From Rhizobium sp. Pop5 (GTDB lineage: Bacteria; Pseudomonadota; Alphaproteobacteria; Rhizobiales; Rhizobiaceae), in NCBI RefSeq assembly GCF_024721175.1, contig NZ_CP099399.1:992001-1056000 (forward strand): a DNA stretch of 64,000 nt, given 5' to 3'. Position numbers and translations under genes: made by a program. Of this stretch, positions 1 to 9,235 are shown piece by piece (positions within the stretch are counted from its first letter, which is position 1; every line of letters starts with the position of its first letter). A model generated the notes under the pieces. That model saw only the letters and a list, made by a program, of their open reading frames with translations, was not told the origin of the DNA and made no database searches.

Positions 1-685
1 CCCGGCCGCGATACATCAGATAGTCCATCCGCGCCTTGTGATCGGCAGGCGTCAACAGAGCGGAAAACTCGAGGAGGATCTTGTCCTCCATCGGCTTGTC
101 GAGAGCTTCTGCGCGCCAGATCTTGCGGATATATTTGGCTGCCTGCGCTTGGCTGCCTGTTGCAACCAGCGCTCGGCCGAGGATGACGGCGCCCTGTACC
201 GTCTCGGGTGCCGTGTCACCGAAAGCGGCGAGCACGGCGGATGGAGCGGGGTTTTCATCATAGAGGGCACGTTCGGAATAGGCTCGCAGCCGAGAAAGAC
301 CCGGCCAGCCCTTCAGCTCCTGCGAAGCGCTGGCGATTTCATAGGAAGGAACGCCCTTCAACCCGGAGACGGCGATCGCCCAGGTGAGGATATGGCGGTC
401 GAGCGCATCGTCGCGCATGCTGTCGCGGATCGAAACCGCCAGCTGCGGGTTCTTGTCGGACAGCGCATCGAGGCCGGCTTTCAGGTCGCTGTTGACAGGA
501 GCGATAGCCGGGCTGCGTGGAATAGCGCCGGTTGTGATCGATTCCGGCATGGCTGTCTCGGGAATGAAGCCAAGCGGCCTGACATCAGGCGCGGCAGTGC
601 TTTCGCCGGGAAGCGGCGACGCAACGCTGCCCCACGCAGCGGCAACGAGGCCGAAGGCGGACAGAATCAGGACAGCTTTTTTCAT
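1..685 (-). CDS. Soluble lytic murein transglycosylase, 3' part outside the window
   Basis: 228 residues are visible, reading leftward from an ATG at 685; the rest lies beyond base 1. Residues 1-23 form a signal peptide (MKKAVLILSAFGLVAAAWGS...), so the product is exported. The remainder (for example AVLAAFGDTAPETVQGAVI, and KIWRAEALDKPMEDKILLEF) resembles the alpha-helical superhelix that precedes the catalytic domain of Slt-type enzymes, which cleave peptidoglycan between MurNAc and GlcNAc. The catalytic Glu domain cannot be seen, so function rests on the N-terminal half. It is divergent from dapA. Confidence 0.75.
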   Translation of the reverse strand, partial: MKKAVLILSAFGLVAAAWGSVASPLPGESTAAPDVRPLGFIPETAMPESITTGAIPRSPAIAPVNSDLKAGLDALSDKNPQLAVSIRDSMRDDALDRHILTWAIAVSGLKGVPSYEIASASQELKGWPGLSRLRAYSERALYDENPAPSAVLAAFGDTAPETVQGAVILGRALVATGSQAQAAKYIRKIWRAEALDKPMEDKILLEFSALLTPADHKARMDYLMYRGR

Positions 686-897
686 CCGGGATCTCGCAAC
701 GAAAACACGCCCTGCCATTTGGCTAGAGGCATCTTAACGAAACCTTACCAATGCAGGTAAATTTCATTCACATCTGCTATCGGAATTTGCCCTAAACCGA
801 ACTCAGCGCGCTTGTCGTGATGATTTCGGCGCTCTATGGTGCGCAAAATATTCATGGAATGCGGCCGAAGCAAGGATTTGGTCGTGAGGAGCTTTGC

Positions 898-1782
898 ATG
901 TTCAATGGGTCCATTCCCGCCCTCGTCACTCCCTTCACCGATGCCGGGCTGTTCGATGAAGACAGCTTCGCCGCGCATGTCGCCTGGCAGATCAAGGAAG
1001 GCAGCAGCGGTCTCGTTCCAGTCGGCACGACAGGCGAATCCCCGACGCTCTCGCATCCCGAGCACAAGCGGGTCGTGGAACTCTGCATCGAAGTCGCCGC
1101 CAAACGCGTTCCCGTCATGGCCGGCGCCGGTTCGAACAACACCCGCGAGGCGATCGAGCTTGCCCAGCATGCCGAAAAGGTCGGCGCAAACGCCGTGCTT
1201 GTTGTCACTCCCTATTACAACAAGCCGACGCAGAAGGGCCTGATCGCGCATTTTTCGGCGATTGCCGAAGCCGTCGATCTGCCGATTTATATCTACAACA
1301 TCCCCGGACGCTCGGTGGTCGACATGACGCCGGAAACCATGGGTGCGCTCGCCAAGGCGCACAAGAACATCGTCGGCGTCAAGGATGCGACGGGCAAGAT
1401 CGAGCGCGTCTCCGAACAGCGCATCACTTGCGGCAAGGATTTCCGGCAATTGTCCGGCGAGGATGCGACGGCGCTCGGCTTTAACGCCCATGGCGGCGTC
1501 GGCTGCATTTCGGTTACGGCCAATGTCGCCCCGCGCCTCTGCGCTGATTTCCAGGCGGCGACGCTGGCCGGCGATTATGCCCGCGCGCTGGACTATCAGG
1601 ACCGCCTGATGCCGCTGCACAAGGCGATCTTCATGGAGCCGGGACTTTGCGGCGCCAAATATGGCCTTTCCAAGCTCGGCCGCATGAGCCGCAACGTCCG
1701 CTCGCCGCTGCTTTCGACGCTGGAGCCGGCAACGGAATCGGCGATTGACGCAGCGCTGCGCCACTCCGGCCTGCTGAACTGA
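898..1782 (+). CDS. dapA: 4-hydroxy-tetrahydrodipicolinate synthase DapA
   Basis: 294 aa, the usual family length. It condenses pyruvate with aspartate semialdehyde, the first step towards diaminopimelate and lysine. Visible marks are the N-terminal [12 protein letters not shown], the substrate loop [14 protein letters not shown], the tyrosine motif [13 protein letters not shown] and the Schiff-base lysine in GVKDATGK. The ATG at 898 was chosen over an upstream in-frame ATG at 817 because GAGGAG lies 7 nt before it and the family begins here. smpB follows after 95 bp on the same strand. Confidence 0.97.
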   Translation: MFNGSIPALVTPFTDAGLFDEDSFAAHVAWQIKEGSSGLVPVGTTGESPTLSHPEHKRVVELCIEVAAKRVPVMAGAGSNNTREAIELAQHAEKVGANAVLVVTPYYNKPTQKGLIAHFSAIAEAVDLPIYIYNIPGRSVVDMTPETMGALAKAHKNIVGVKDATGKIERVSEQRITCGKDFRQLSGEDATALGFNAHGGVGCISVTANVAPRLCADFQAATLAGDYARALDYQDRLMPLHKAIFMEPGLCGAKYGLSKLGRMSRNVRSPLLSTLEPATESAIDAALRHSGLLN

Positions 1783-1877
1783 AGAGACCGGCCGTCTTCA
1801 CAAGGCCGGGTCGTTCCCTTACATAGAGGCTAAGAAATGGGGCGCGCTCCTCGCGCCCTAAGCAATGGAATATCGTC

Positions 1878-2357
1878 ATGGCCCCCAAAGGCAGCCAGCG
1901 CGTGGTGAACAAGATCGTGGCCGAAAACCGCAAGGCCCGTTTCAACTACGAGATCATCGATACCTACGAGGCAGGTCTCGTGCTGAAGGGCACCGAGGTC
2001 AAGTCGCTGCGCGAGGGCAAGGCCAATATCGCCGAATCCTACGCCTCGGATGAAGACGGCGAGATCTGGCTGATCAATTCCTATCTGCCGGAATATCTGC
2101 AGGCGAACCGCTTCAACCACGAACCGCGCCGGCGCCGGAAGCTGCTGCTGTCGGGGCGTGAAATCCATCGCCTGCGTTCTGCCGTCAACCGCGAAGGCAT
2201 GACGCTCGTCCCGCTGAAGATCTATTTTAACGATCGGGGCCGAGCGAAGATGGAACTGGCGCTCGCCAAGGGCAAAAAGCTCCACGATAAGCGCGAATCC
2301 GAGAAGGAACGCGATTGGAATCGGCAGAAGAGCCGCCTGCTGAAGGACAATGGTTGA
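1878..2357 (+). CDS. smpB: SsrA-binding protein SmpB
   Basis: 159 aa. It binds tmRNA and delivers it to stalled ribosomes for trans-translation. Typical signature stretches are visible: [36 protein letters not shown], the DG-ExWL-N-Y region, and the basic C-terminal tail [19 protein letters not shown] that folds in the decoding centre. It follows dapA, as in other rhizobia, and is convergent with the NYN gene. The tmRNA gene itself is not in this window. Confidence 0.97.
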   Translation: MAPKGSQRVVNKIVAENRKARFNYEIIDTYEAGLVLKGTEVKSLREGKANIAESYASDEDGEIWLINSYLPEYLQANRFNHEPRRRRKLLLSGREIHRLRSAVNREGMTLVPLKIYFNDRGRAKMELALAKGKKLHDKRESEKERDWNRQKSRLLKDNG

Positions 2358-2416
2358 GCGTATCTGTGGCGATTGCCGTCACGCCATATGTCTTGCTCGC
2401 TCACCCTGAAACGAAA

Positions 2417-2448
2417 AAGCCTCCGCGCTCTGACGAGTACGGAGGCTT
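2417..2448 (-). terminator. Hairpin between smpB and the NYN gene
   Basis: AAGCCTCCG and CGGAGGCTT form a perfect 9-bp stem with a 14-nt loop. Read on the minus strand the stem is followed by a T run (TTTTTCG), so it fits an intrinsic terminator of the NYN gene. It lies between two convergent genes and may also block smpB readthrough. Confidence 0.75.
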
Positions 2449-2474
2449 CACGCGGCTTCAAGTGTGAAATCGGC

Positions 2475-3056
2475 TTAGTCTTCGAAATCGCTCGCGGGGG
2501 CGACTTCGGCCGGGCGCGGTGTCCTTTCCGAAGGGTCGCGGCCGATTTCGGCTTTCAGAGACAAGAGATCGATGAAATGGTCGGCCTGACGGCGCAGGTC
2601 GTCGGCGATCATCGGCGGTTGGGTCGCCATGGTCGAGATCACCGAGACCTTGCGGCCTCTGCGCTGCAGCGCCTCGACGAGGTTCGTGAAATCGCCGTCG
2701 CCCGAAAAGATGACGAGATGGTCGACCGTTTCGGACTGTTCCATGGCGTCGATCGCAAGCTCGATATCCATGTTGCCCTTGATTTTGCGGCGTCCCATCG
2801 AGTCCGTGAATTCCTTGGCAGGCTTGGTGACGACCTTATAGCCGTTATAGTCAAGCCAATCGATCAGGGGTCGGATCGACGAATATTCCTGATCCTCGAT
2901 CAGAGCGGTGTAATAGTAAGCGCGCAGCAGATAGCCGCGTTTCTGAAATGCTTTCAAAAGCTTGCGGTAATCTATATCGAAGCCGAGGCTCTTGGATGCA
3001 GCGTAGAGGTTGGCGCCGTCAATGAAGAGTGCAATTTTTTCGCGTGGGTCAAACAT
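2475..3056 (-). CDS. NYN domain (LabA/DUF88-type) putative ribonuclease
   Basis: 193 aa. The whole protein is one NYN domain, a PIN-like nuclease fold. The acidic residues expected for metal binding are visible in ALFIDGANLYAAS, in GNMDIELAIDAME and in VIFSGDGDF; the C-terminal tail is short, charged and acidic. NYN proteins are predicted RNA-processing nucleases, but the substrate here is unknown. It sits between smpB (convergent) and rpoZ (divergent). The ATG at 3056 is the only suitable early start. Confidence 0.85.
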   Translation of the reverse strand: MFDPREKIALFIDGANLYAASKSLGFDIDYRKLLKAFQKRGYLLRAYYYTALIEDQEYSSIRPLIDWLDYNGYKVVTKPAKEFTDSMGRRKIKGNMDIELAIDAMEQSETVDHLVIFSGDGDFTNLVEALQRRGRKVSVISTMATQPPMIADDLRRQADHFIDLLSLKAEIGRDPSERTPRPAEVAPASDFED

Positions 3057-3352
3057 CGCTTACCAATCCAATGAGAGCAATCGAAATCCGCAGACACAGA
3101 ACTTAATAAAAACAATGGCTTGTGCCGTAATTTCGATCCGATCCTTACTTTATGAATTATTCATATATGAAAGATTTAGGGCACGATTCGGCATATTCCA
3201 AGCAACCATCGGTAGAATTGTGACGTTCTCCATGGAAATTTAGGCCAGGCGGGGACAAAGACGAGGGTAACCAGAACGAAAAACTTGTATTTGCCCGGTT
3301 TTAATTGTATCGGGCGTGCTAATCCCGAAATGACGACCGCAAAGGACAGGCA

Positions 3353-3757
3353 ATGGCCCGTGTCACAGTTGAAGATTGCATTGACAAGGTGGAGAACCGC
3401 TTCGAGCTGGTTCTGCTCGCCAGCCACCGCGCCCGGCTAATTTCCCAGGGTGCCTCGATCACCATCGATCGCGACAACGACAAGAATCCTGTTGTGGCTC
3501 TGCGCGAGATTGCTGACGAGACGCTTTCGCCCGATGACCTCAAGGAAGACCTGATCCATTCGCTGCAGAAGCATGTCGAAGTCGACGAGCCCGAGCCCGA
3601 TCCGGCAAGCATGATCGCCGCCGGTGGCGTTGCCGCGGCCGACAGCGAGGAGCAGGACGACCTGCCGGAAACGATCACTTTCGACCAGATGTCGGAAGAA
3701 GAGCTGCTTGCCGGCATCGAAGGCCTGGTGCCGCCGGAAAAGAGCGACGACTACTAA
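3353..3757 (+). CDS. rpoZ: RNA polymerase omega subunit
   Basis: 134 aa. Omega helps beta-prime fold and, in proteobacteria, forms part of a ppGpp site on RNA polymerase. The N-terminal 65 residues match the family ([39 protein letters not shown]). Residues after about 75 form an acidic, low-complexity extension usual in rhizobia. It precedes rsh, so a ppGpp-sensing polymerase subunit and the ppGpp enzyme are neighbours, the common proteobacterial arrangement. Confidence 0.96.
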   Translation: MARVTVEDCIDKVENRFELVLLASHRARLISQGASITIDRDNDKNPVVALREIADETLSPDDLKEDLIHSLQKHVEVDEPEPDPASMIAAGGVAAADSEEQDDLPETITFDQMSEEELLAGIEGLVPPEKSDDY

Positions 3758-3832
3758 GCGCATAAAAGGGACGACGATTACCAATCGTCAATCTTGCGCC
3801 TTTATTGCTTAGGCATATTATTGCCCATGTGT

Positions 3833-3866
3833 GCGCCAATCGTTGATTGGCGCGCTTTTATTTTTA
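3833..3866 (+). terminator. Terminator-like hairpin in the rpoZ-rsh gap
   Basis: GCGCCAATC-GTT-GATTGGCGC is a perfect 9-bp stem with a 3-nt loop, followed directly by GCTTTTATTTTTA. It ends only 16 nt before the rsh ATG and just before its GGAG ribosome site. It fits an intrinsic terminator for rpoZ, but also an attenuator that rsh transcription must cross. A second smaller hairpin, GACGATT-ACC-AATCGTC, lies at 3773-3789. Confidence 0.75.
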
Positions 3867-3882
3867 TCGGAGTGGCTTTGGA

Positions 3883-6117
3883 ATGATGCGGCAGTACGAG
3901 CTCGTGGAGCGGGTTCAGCAATACAAGCCCGATGCCAATGAAGCACTGCTGAACAAAGCTTACGTCTACGCCATGCAGAAGCATGGCCAGCAAAAGCGCG
4001 CGAGCGGCGATCCCTATATTTCGCATCCGCTCGAAGTCGCCGCCATCCTCACCGACATGCATCTCGATGAATCGACGATCGCAGTTGCCCTCCTGCACGA
4101 TACGATCGAGGATACGACGGCAACGCGTGCCGAGATCGATGAACTCTTCGGCGAGGATATCGGCCGCCTCGTGGAGGGTCTGACGAAGATCAAGAAACTC
4201 GATCTCGTCACCAAAAAGGCCAAGCAGGCGGAAAACCTGCGCAAGCTGCTGCTCGCCATATCGGACGATGTCCGCGTCCTGCTCGTCAAGCTTGCCGACC
4301 GCTTGCACAATATGCGCACCCTCGATCACATGTCGGCCGACAAACGCGCCCGCATTTCCGAGGAGACGATGGAAATCTATGCGCCGCTTGCCGGCCGCAT
4401 GGGCATGCAGGATATGCGCGAGGAGTTGGAGGAACTCTCCTTCCGCCATATGAACCCCGAAGCCTACGAGACCGTCACCAAGCGGCTGGAAGAGCTTTCG
4501 AAGCGCAACGAGGGCATCGTCAAGAAGATCGAGGCCGAACTGCGGGATCTGCTGGTCGCGAGTGGCGTGACGAGCGCCTATGTCAAAGGCCGGCAGAAGA
4601 AGCCCTATTCGGTCTTTCGCAAGATGCAGTCGAAATCGCTTTCCTTCGAGCAGCTTTCCGATGTCTACGGCTTCCGTCTGATCGTCGAGGACATCCCCTC
4701 ATGTTATCGCGCGCTCGGCATCGTCCACACGCGCTGGCGGGTCGTGCCGGGCCGCTTCAAGGACTATATCTCGACGCCGAAGCAGAACGACTACCGTTCG
4801 CTGCACACCACGATCGTCGGTCCCTCCAGTCAGCGCATCGAACTGCAGATCCGCACCAAGCGCATGCACGAAATCGCCGAATTCGGCATCGCCGCCCACG
4901 CGCTCTACAAGGACGGCGCCACCAATGCCGATGGCGACATCCTTTCTCGCGAATCCAATGCCTATTCCTGGCTGCGCCATACGATCGAGGCGCTCGCCGA
5001 GGGCGATAGTCCGGAAGAATTCCTCGAGCACACAAAGCTTGAGCTCTTCCAGGACCAGGTCTTCTGCTTCACGCCGAAGGGCAAGCTGATCGCCCTGCCG
5101 CGCGGCGCCACGCCGATCGATTTCGCTTATGCGGTGCATACCAATATCGGCGACACCACGGTCGGCGCCAAGATCAACGGCCGCATCATGCCGCTGGTAA
5201 CGCGGCTTGCAAACGGCGATGAGGTCGAGATCATCCGTTCCGGCGTGCAGGTTCCGCCTGCTGCCTGGGAGGAGATCGTTGTAACGGGCAAGGCCCGCGC
5301 CGCCATCCGCCGCGCCACCCGCATGGCGATCCGCAAGCAGTATGCGGGCCTCGGCCATCGCATTCTGGAGCGCACCTTCGACAGGGCCGGCAAGATCTTT
5401 TCGCGCGAAGCCATGAAGCCGGCGCTGCATCGTCTCGGCCAGAAGGATGTGGAGGATGCGATCGCCGCCGTTGGCCGCGGCGAGATGTCCTCGCTCGACG
5501 TGCTGCGCGCTGTTTATCCCGATCACCAGGATGAGCGCGTCACCGTGAAGCCCTCCGGCGACGATGGCTGGTTCAACGTCCGAAGTGCTGCCGGCATGAT
5601 CTTCAAGATTCCCGGCAAGGCCAAGGCCGGGCACGACGGCAGCCACCCGGATCTCGACGCCGATGCTGCAATCGGCCCGATCCGCGGCCTGTCCGGCAAT
5701 GTCGACGTCAAGTTCGCGACGACTGGCGCCGTGCCCGGCGATCGCATCGTCGGGATCATGGATCAGGGCAACGGCATCACCATCTATCCGATCCAGTCGC
5801 CGAGCCTGCAGCGTTTCGACGATCAACCCGACCGTTGGATCGACGTCCGCTGGGATCTCGACGAAGCCAACAAGTCGCGCTTCATGGCCCGCATCTTGGT
5901 GAACGCGCTGAATGAGCCCGGTACACTGGCCAAGGTGGCCCAGACGGTAGCCGGCCTCGACGTCAATATCCGCTTGCTGAACACGGTGCGGGTGGCCGCC
6001 GATTTCACCGAGATGATGCTTGAGGTCGAGGTCTGGGATCTGCGCCAGCTCAATCAGCTGCTCGCCCAAATGAAAGAACTGGACTGCATTGCCACTGTCC
6101 GGCGGCTCTACGATTAA
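3883..6117 (+). CDS. rsh: Bifunctional (p)ppGpp synthetase/hydrolase (RelA/SpoT homologue)
   Basis: 744 aa, usual for the single alphaproteobacterial Rsh. The domains run in canonical order: HD hydrolase with HDTIED at residues 72-77; synthetase from about residue 235 (GRQKKPYSVFRKM, then FRLIVED); TGS from about 390 (DQVFCFTPKGKLIALPRG); C-terminal ACT from about 665. Both catalytic halves look intact, so it should make and degrade the alarmone. The ATG at 3883 was preferred to an upstream TTG at 3847 because GGAG lies 10 nt before it. It is downstream of rpoZ. Confidence 0.95.
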   Translation: MMRQYELVERVQQYKPDANEALLNKAYVYAMQKHGQQKRASGDPYISHPLEVAAILTDMHLDESTIAVALLHDTIEDTTATRAEIDELFGEDIGRLVEGLTKIKKLDLVTKKAKQAENLRKLLLAISDDVRVLLVKLADRLHNMRTLDHMSADKRARISEETMEIYAPLAGRMGMQDMREELEELSFRHMNPEAYETVTKRLEELSKRNEGIVKKIEAELRDLLVASGVTSAYVKGRQKKPYSVFRKMQSKSLSFEQLSDVYGFRLIVEDIPSCYRALGIVHTRWRVVPGRFKDYISTPKQNDYRSLHTTIVGPSSQRIELQIRTKRMHEIAEFGIAAHALYKDGATNADGDILSRESNAYSWLRHTIEALAEGDSPEEFLEHTKLELFQDQVFCFTPKGKLIALPRGATPIDFAYAVHTNIGDTTVGAKINGRIMPLVTRLANGDEVEIIRSGVQVPPAAWEEIVVTGKARAAIRRATRMAIRKQYAGLGHRILERTFDRAGKIFSREAMKPALHRLGQKDVEDAIAAVGRGEMSSLDVLRAVYPDHQDERVTVKPSGDDGWFNVRSAAGMIFKIPGKAKAGHDGSHPDLDADAAIGPIRGLSGNVDVKFATTGAVPGDRIVGIMDQGNGITIYPIQSPSLQRFDDQPDRWIDVRWDLDEANKSRFMARILVNALNEPGTLAKVAQTVAGLDVNIRLLNTVRVAADFTEMMLEVEVWDLRQLNQLLAQMKELDCIATVRRLYD

Positions 6118-6128
6118 ACTTCTGTTAA
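6114..6128. promoter_or_regulatory. CtrA-like box TTAA-N7-TTAA at the rsh 3' end
   Basis: Exact match to the TTAA-N7-TTAA full site (TTAA ACTTCTG TTAA), overlapping the rsh stop codon and 184 bp before the DUF3563 gene. Sequence match only. Confidence 0.35.
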
Positions 6129-6311
6129 ATCTTTCGCGGGTGCGATCGAAAAATTGCACATTTTGTGATCGTTTGATGGCTGCAATGGCGCATCAAAACG
6201 GCAAGCAATGCGCATAGCGCATGGCTGTCTCCATGTTGCGGCGGTGGTAATTAACCCTTGTCGGGACTATCTTCTGGTCATCGAAACGCAAACAGAAGAT
6301 GAGACAAGATA

Positions 6312-6461
6312 ATGTTTGACCCTATCAGGAAAATCGCCCGCGCCTTTCGTGCTCCGAGCACCCAGGAACGTGAAATGGCCTATCTCAATGGCTCGTTCGA
6401 TCGTATTGATCTCGAGTTTCGTCAGCGCCAGGTCGACCGCGGTCTGTTCCGCAATCGCTGA
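6312..6461 (+). CDS. DUF3563-like small protein
   Basis: 49 aa (MFDPIRKIARAFRAPS... ending GLFRNR). The pattern ExxYLNxSxDxxDLExRxRxxDR matches the very short DUF3563 proteins of proteobacteria, whose function is unknown. The body is charged and probably helical, with no membrane segment. The ATG at 6312 follows a purine-rich GAGACAAGATA. It stands alone between rsh and the DUF2062 gene, with about 190 bp upstream for its own promoter. Confidence 0.75.
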   Translation: MFDPIRKIARAFRAPSTQEREMAYLNGSFDRIDLEFRQRQVDRGLFRNR

Positions 6462-6492
6462 TACTGCGCTTATACTTGAAGTGAGTGAGGGA

Positions 6493-6506
6493 CGTTATGC
6501 ATAACG
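6493..6506. repeat. Perfect 14-bp palindrome downstream of the DUF3563 gene
   Basis: CGTTATGCATAACG is its own reverse complement. It lies 31 bp after the DUF3563 stop and 115 bp before the DUF2062 start, so it may be an operator for the latter. No known regulator was recognised. Confidence 0.3.
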
Positions 6507-6621
6507 GACGCCCCTCGACGTGAAGAGACTCCTCGATAGAGAGAGGACCAGCGGCTTGTTTTTCAAACGGTAGCATTTGCCGCTCTTGTCATGGCCGTAT
6601 GCGCTACACTAAATACCGGCC

Positions 6622-7212
6622 ATGTTGTTTCGCCGTCGCAAGCCTGCGGGATTTAAGGAAAAGATGCGGGAGCTGCTATGGCCCCGTAAAGGTTTCCTTC
6701 GCCCGATCCGTTATCTGACAATGCGCGTCCTGCGCCTGAGCGCCTCGCCGCATGCTGTTGCGGCCGGCGTCGCCGCGGGTGTCTTCGTCTCGTGGACGCC
6801 CTTTATCGGCGTTCATTTCATCATGGCTTTCGTCATCACCTATTTCCTCTCCGGCAATATGGTTGCCGCCGCCCTCGGCTGCGCGGCCTTCGGCAATCCG
6901 CTGACCTATCCCTTCATCTGGGGCATCACCTGGGAGATCGGCCATCTGTTGTTGAGCCGCGAAGACCATCTGGCCGGTCAGGCGGTGGATCTTGCCGCCC
7001 TGTTCCATAAGCTGAACTTCATGGAGCTGTGGAAGCCGGTGCTGGAGCCGATGCTGCTCGGCGCCATCCCGCCGGGGATCGTCACCGCCGTTGCGCTCTA
7101 TGCGCTGACATTCTACACGGTGAGGGGTTTTCAGACGCGCCGCCGCATACGGCTGATGGAAAAGGCGCGCCTGCGCCTTGCCGATCCGGCCGGCGACATG
7201 CCGAGCGTATGA
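6622..7212 (+). CDS. DUF2062 domain inner-membrane protein
   Basis: 196 aa. A basic N-terminus precedes hydrophobic segments at about residues 44-65, 70-95 and 142-166. The VAAGVFVSWTPFIGVHF stretch followed by AALGCAAFGNPLTYPF is typical of DUF2062, a small membrane family of unknown role. It is upstream of acpS by 37 bp on the same strand and may be cotranscribed with acpS-lepB-rnc-era. Confidence 0.85.
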   Translation: MLFRRRKPAGFKEKMRELLWPRKGFLRPIRYLTMRVLRLSASPHAVAAGVAAGVFVSWTPFIGVHFIMAFVITYFLSGNMVAAALGCAAFGNPLTYPFIWGITWEIGHLLLSREDHLAGQAVDLAALFHKLNFMELWKPVLEPMLLGAIPPGIVTAVALYALTFYTVRGFQTRRRIRLMEKARLRLADPAGDMPSV

Positions 7213-7249
7213 AGCCGATGCAGATTTGTAAGCGACGGAAGGTTCCGGC

Positions 7250-7654
7250 ATGATCATCGGCATTGGCAGCGATCTGATCGACATTCGCCGTGTCGAGAAG
7301 TCCATCGAGCGCTTCGGCGAGCGCTTCACCCATCGCTGCTTCACTGAGATCGAGCGCGCGCGTTCCGACCGGCGTGCAAACCGCGCCGCATCCTATGCCA
7401 AGCGTTTCGCTGCCAAGGAGGCCTGCTCCAAGGCGCTCGGCACCGGCATAGCGCAAGGCATCTTCTGGAAGGACATGGGTGTGGTGAACCTGCCGAGCGG
7501 CAAGCCGACCATGGTTTTGTCGGGTGCTGCCGCTGTCGTGCTGGAATCGATGCTGCCCGCGGGCCATAGGCCCGCCATTCATTTGACAATAACGGATGAT
7601 TATCCCTTGGCGCAGGCCTTCGTTATTATCGAGGCGTTGCCCCAAAGCCCTTGA
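7250..7654 (+). CDS. acpS: Holo-[acyl-carrier-protein] synthase
   Basis: 134 aa. It transfers 4'-phosphopantetheine from CoA to apo-ACP. The Mg-binding Asp is in [12 protein letters not shown] and the second motif is [15 protein letters not shown]. The target, acpP, lies in the same window at 60.1 kb. It heads the acpS-lepB-rnc-era order, which is conserved in alphaproteobacteria. Confidence 0.96.
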   Translation: MIIGIGSDLIDIRRVEKSIERFGERFTHRCFTEIERARSDRRANRAASYAKRFAAKEACSKALGTGIAQGIFWKDMGVVNLPSGKPTMVLSGAAAVVLESMLPAGHRPAIHLTITDDYPLAQAFVIIEALPQSP

Positions 7655-7768
7655 TCGCGACCTCTCGTCGCTTTTGACGTTGTCGCCATTGCCGCAATCG
7701 ACCGAAGCCGCTAGAGAGAACGACAGAAAAAATTGCGCCTGCGTGGCGTCTTGAAGGAATAAGACTGC

Positions 7769-8512
7769 GTGTCCGAAAAAGTCGAAACCAAGCCGAACGC
7801 CCTCTGGGAAAATATCAAGGTCATCATTCAGGCGCTGATTTTGGCGATGGTGATCCGAACTGTGCTGTTCCAGCCCTTTACGATCCCATCCGGTTCGATG
7901 ATGCCGACGCTGCTCGTCGGCGACTACATTTTCGTCAATAAGTTCGCTTACGGCTATTCGAAATATTCGCTGCCCTTCTCGCCCGACATCTTCAGCGGCC
8001 GTCTGTTCGGCTCCGATCCGAAGCGCGGCGATATCGTCGTCTTCCGCTTTCCGCCCAATCCCGAAGTCGATTACATCAAGCGCTGCATCGGCCTGCCGGG
8101 TGATCATATCCAGGTCACCGACGGCGTTCTCTACGTGAATGGCAAGCCGGTTCCCAAGGTCGCGGACGGCAGCTTCACCTCGGACTACAAGCTTGATCCG
8201 GGTGCGGATGTGCCGGTTTTCCGCGAAACGCTGGATAACGGCAAGACCTACGACACGCTCGACCAGTCCCCGGTGTCGCGCGGTGACAACACCCGCGAGT
8301 TCATCGTGCCGGAAGGCCATTATTTCATGATGGGCGACAACCGCGACAACTCGCTCGACAGCCGCTTCGACGTCGGCTTCGTGCCAGCGGAAAACCTTGT
8401 CGGCCGCGCCAGCGTCATCTTCTTTTCGCTCGGCAACGACACTTCCTTCCGCGAAATCTGGAAGTGGCCGACGAACATGCGCTGGGATCGCCTCTTCAAG
8501 GTTGTTGAATGA
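7769..8512 (+). CDS. lepB: Signal peptidase I
   Basis: 247 aa. It removes signal peptides from exported proteins at the inner membrane. One N-terminal membrane segment (about 17-35) is followed by the catalytic serine, Ser43, in IPSGSMMPTLLVGD and the general-base lysine, Lys104, in YIKRCIGLPGD; the late GDNRDNSLDSR box is also present. The start is GTG at 7769, with AAGGA 10 nt upstream. It overlaps rnc by 4 nt, implying coupling. Confidence 0.96.
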   Translation: MSEKVETKPNALWENIKVIIQALILAMVIRTVLFQPFTIPSGSMMPTLLVGDYIFVNKFAYGYSKYSLPFSPDIFSGRLFGSDPKRGDIVVFRFPPNPEVDYIKRCIGLPGDHIQVTDGVLYVNGKPVPKVADGSFTSDYKLDPGADVPVFRETLDNGKTYDTLDQSPVSRGDNTREFIVPEGHYFMMGDNRDNSLDSRFDVGFVPAENLVGRASVIFFSLGNDTSFREIWKWPTNMRWDRLFKVVE

Positions 8513-9228
8513 GTAAGGCGCAGACGCTTTCTGCGGCCGACCGCGCAAAGCTCGAAGCCCTGATCGGTCACGACTTCGCCGAGAAGGAACGCCTGGATCG
8601 TGCCCTGACGCATGCCAGCGCCCGCACGGAAAAGGGCGGCAATTACGAACGGCTGGAATTCCTTGGCGACAGGGTCCTCGGGCTCTGCATCGCCGAGCTT
8701 CTGTTCCGCACGTTCGGCACGGCGGGGGAAGGTGAGCTCTCGGTTCGCCTCAACCAGCTCGTCAGCGCCGAAACCTGTGCCGCCGTCGCCGACGAACTCA
8801 ATCTCCACCTCTATATCCGCACCGGCGCCGACGTGAAGAAATTGACCGGCAAGCGCATGATGAACGTGCGCGCCGACGTCGTCGAAAGCCTGATCGCCGC
8901 GATTTATCTCGATGGCGGCCTCGAAGTCGCCCGCCGCTTCATCCTGCGCTACTGGCAGGGCAGGGCGGTACGGGCCGATGGCGCCAAGCGCGATGCCAAG
9001 ACCGAATTGCAGGAATGGTCGCACGCAAAATTCGGCGTCACCCCCGTCTACCGGGTTGATGAACGCAGCGGGCCGGATCATGATCCGCGCTTCAAGGTGA
9101 CGGTGGAGGTTGCTGGCGTAAAGCCGGAAACCGGCGTAGAGCGGTCGAAGCGTGCCGCCGAACAGGTCGCGGCGACGAAGATGCTTGAGCGCGAAGGCAT
9201 TTGGCAGCAATCGCCTGCCGGAAACTGA
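8509..9228 (+). CDS. rnc: Ribonuclease III
   Basis: 239 aa. It cleaves double-stranded RNA, including rRNA precursors. The signature NYERLEFLGDRVLG holds the catalytic acidic residues; the second acidic set is in ADVVESLIAAIYLDGG. The C-terminal double-stranded RNA binding domain starts near residue 165 (AKTELQEW) and ends in the usual AAEQVAATKML helix. The ATG overlaps the lepB stop, and era starts 7 nt later, so the three are one operon. Confidence 0.97.
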   Translation: MSKAQTLSAADRAKLEALIGHDFAEKERLDRALTHASARTEKGGNYERLEFLGDRVLGLCIAELLFRTFGTAGEGELSVRLNQLVSAETCAAVADELNLHLYIRTGADVKKLTGKRMMNVRADVVESLIAAIYLDGGLEVARRFILRYWQGRAVRADGAKRDAKTELQEWSHAKFGVTPVYRVDERSGPDHDPRFKVTVEVAGVKPETGVERSKRAAEQVAATKMLEREGIWQQSPAGN

Positions 9229-9235
9229 CGGAACG

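Noticed and set aside
734..748. TTAA-N7-TTAC before the lytic transglycosylase
   Set aside because: One mismatch to the CtrA box; such near-matches are too common to report as a site.
4699..6159. A 486-codon open frame antisense to rsh
   Set aside because: It mirrors the codon bias of rsh; no start context and no recognisable domain.
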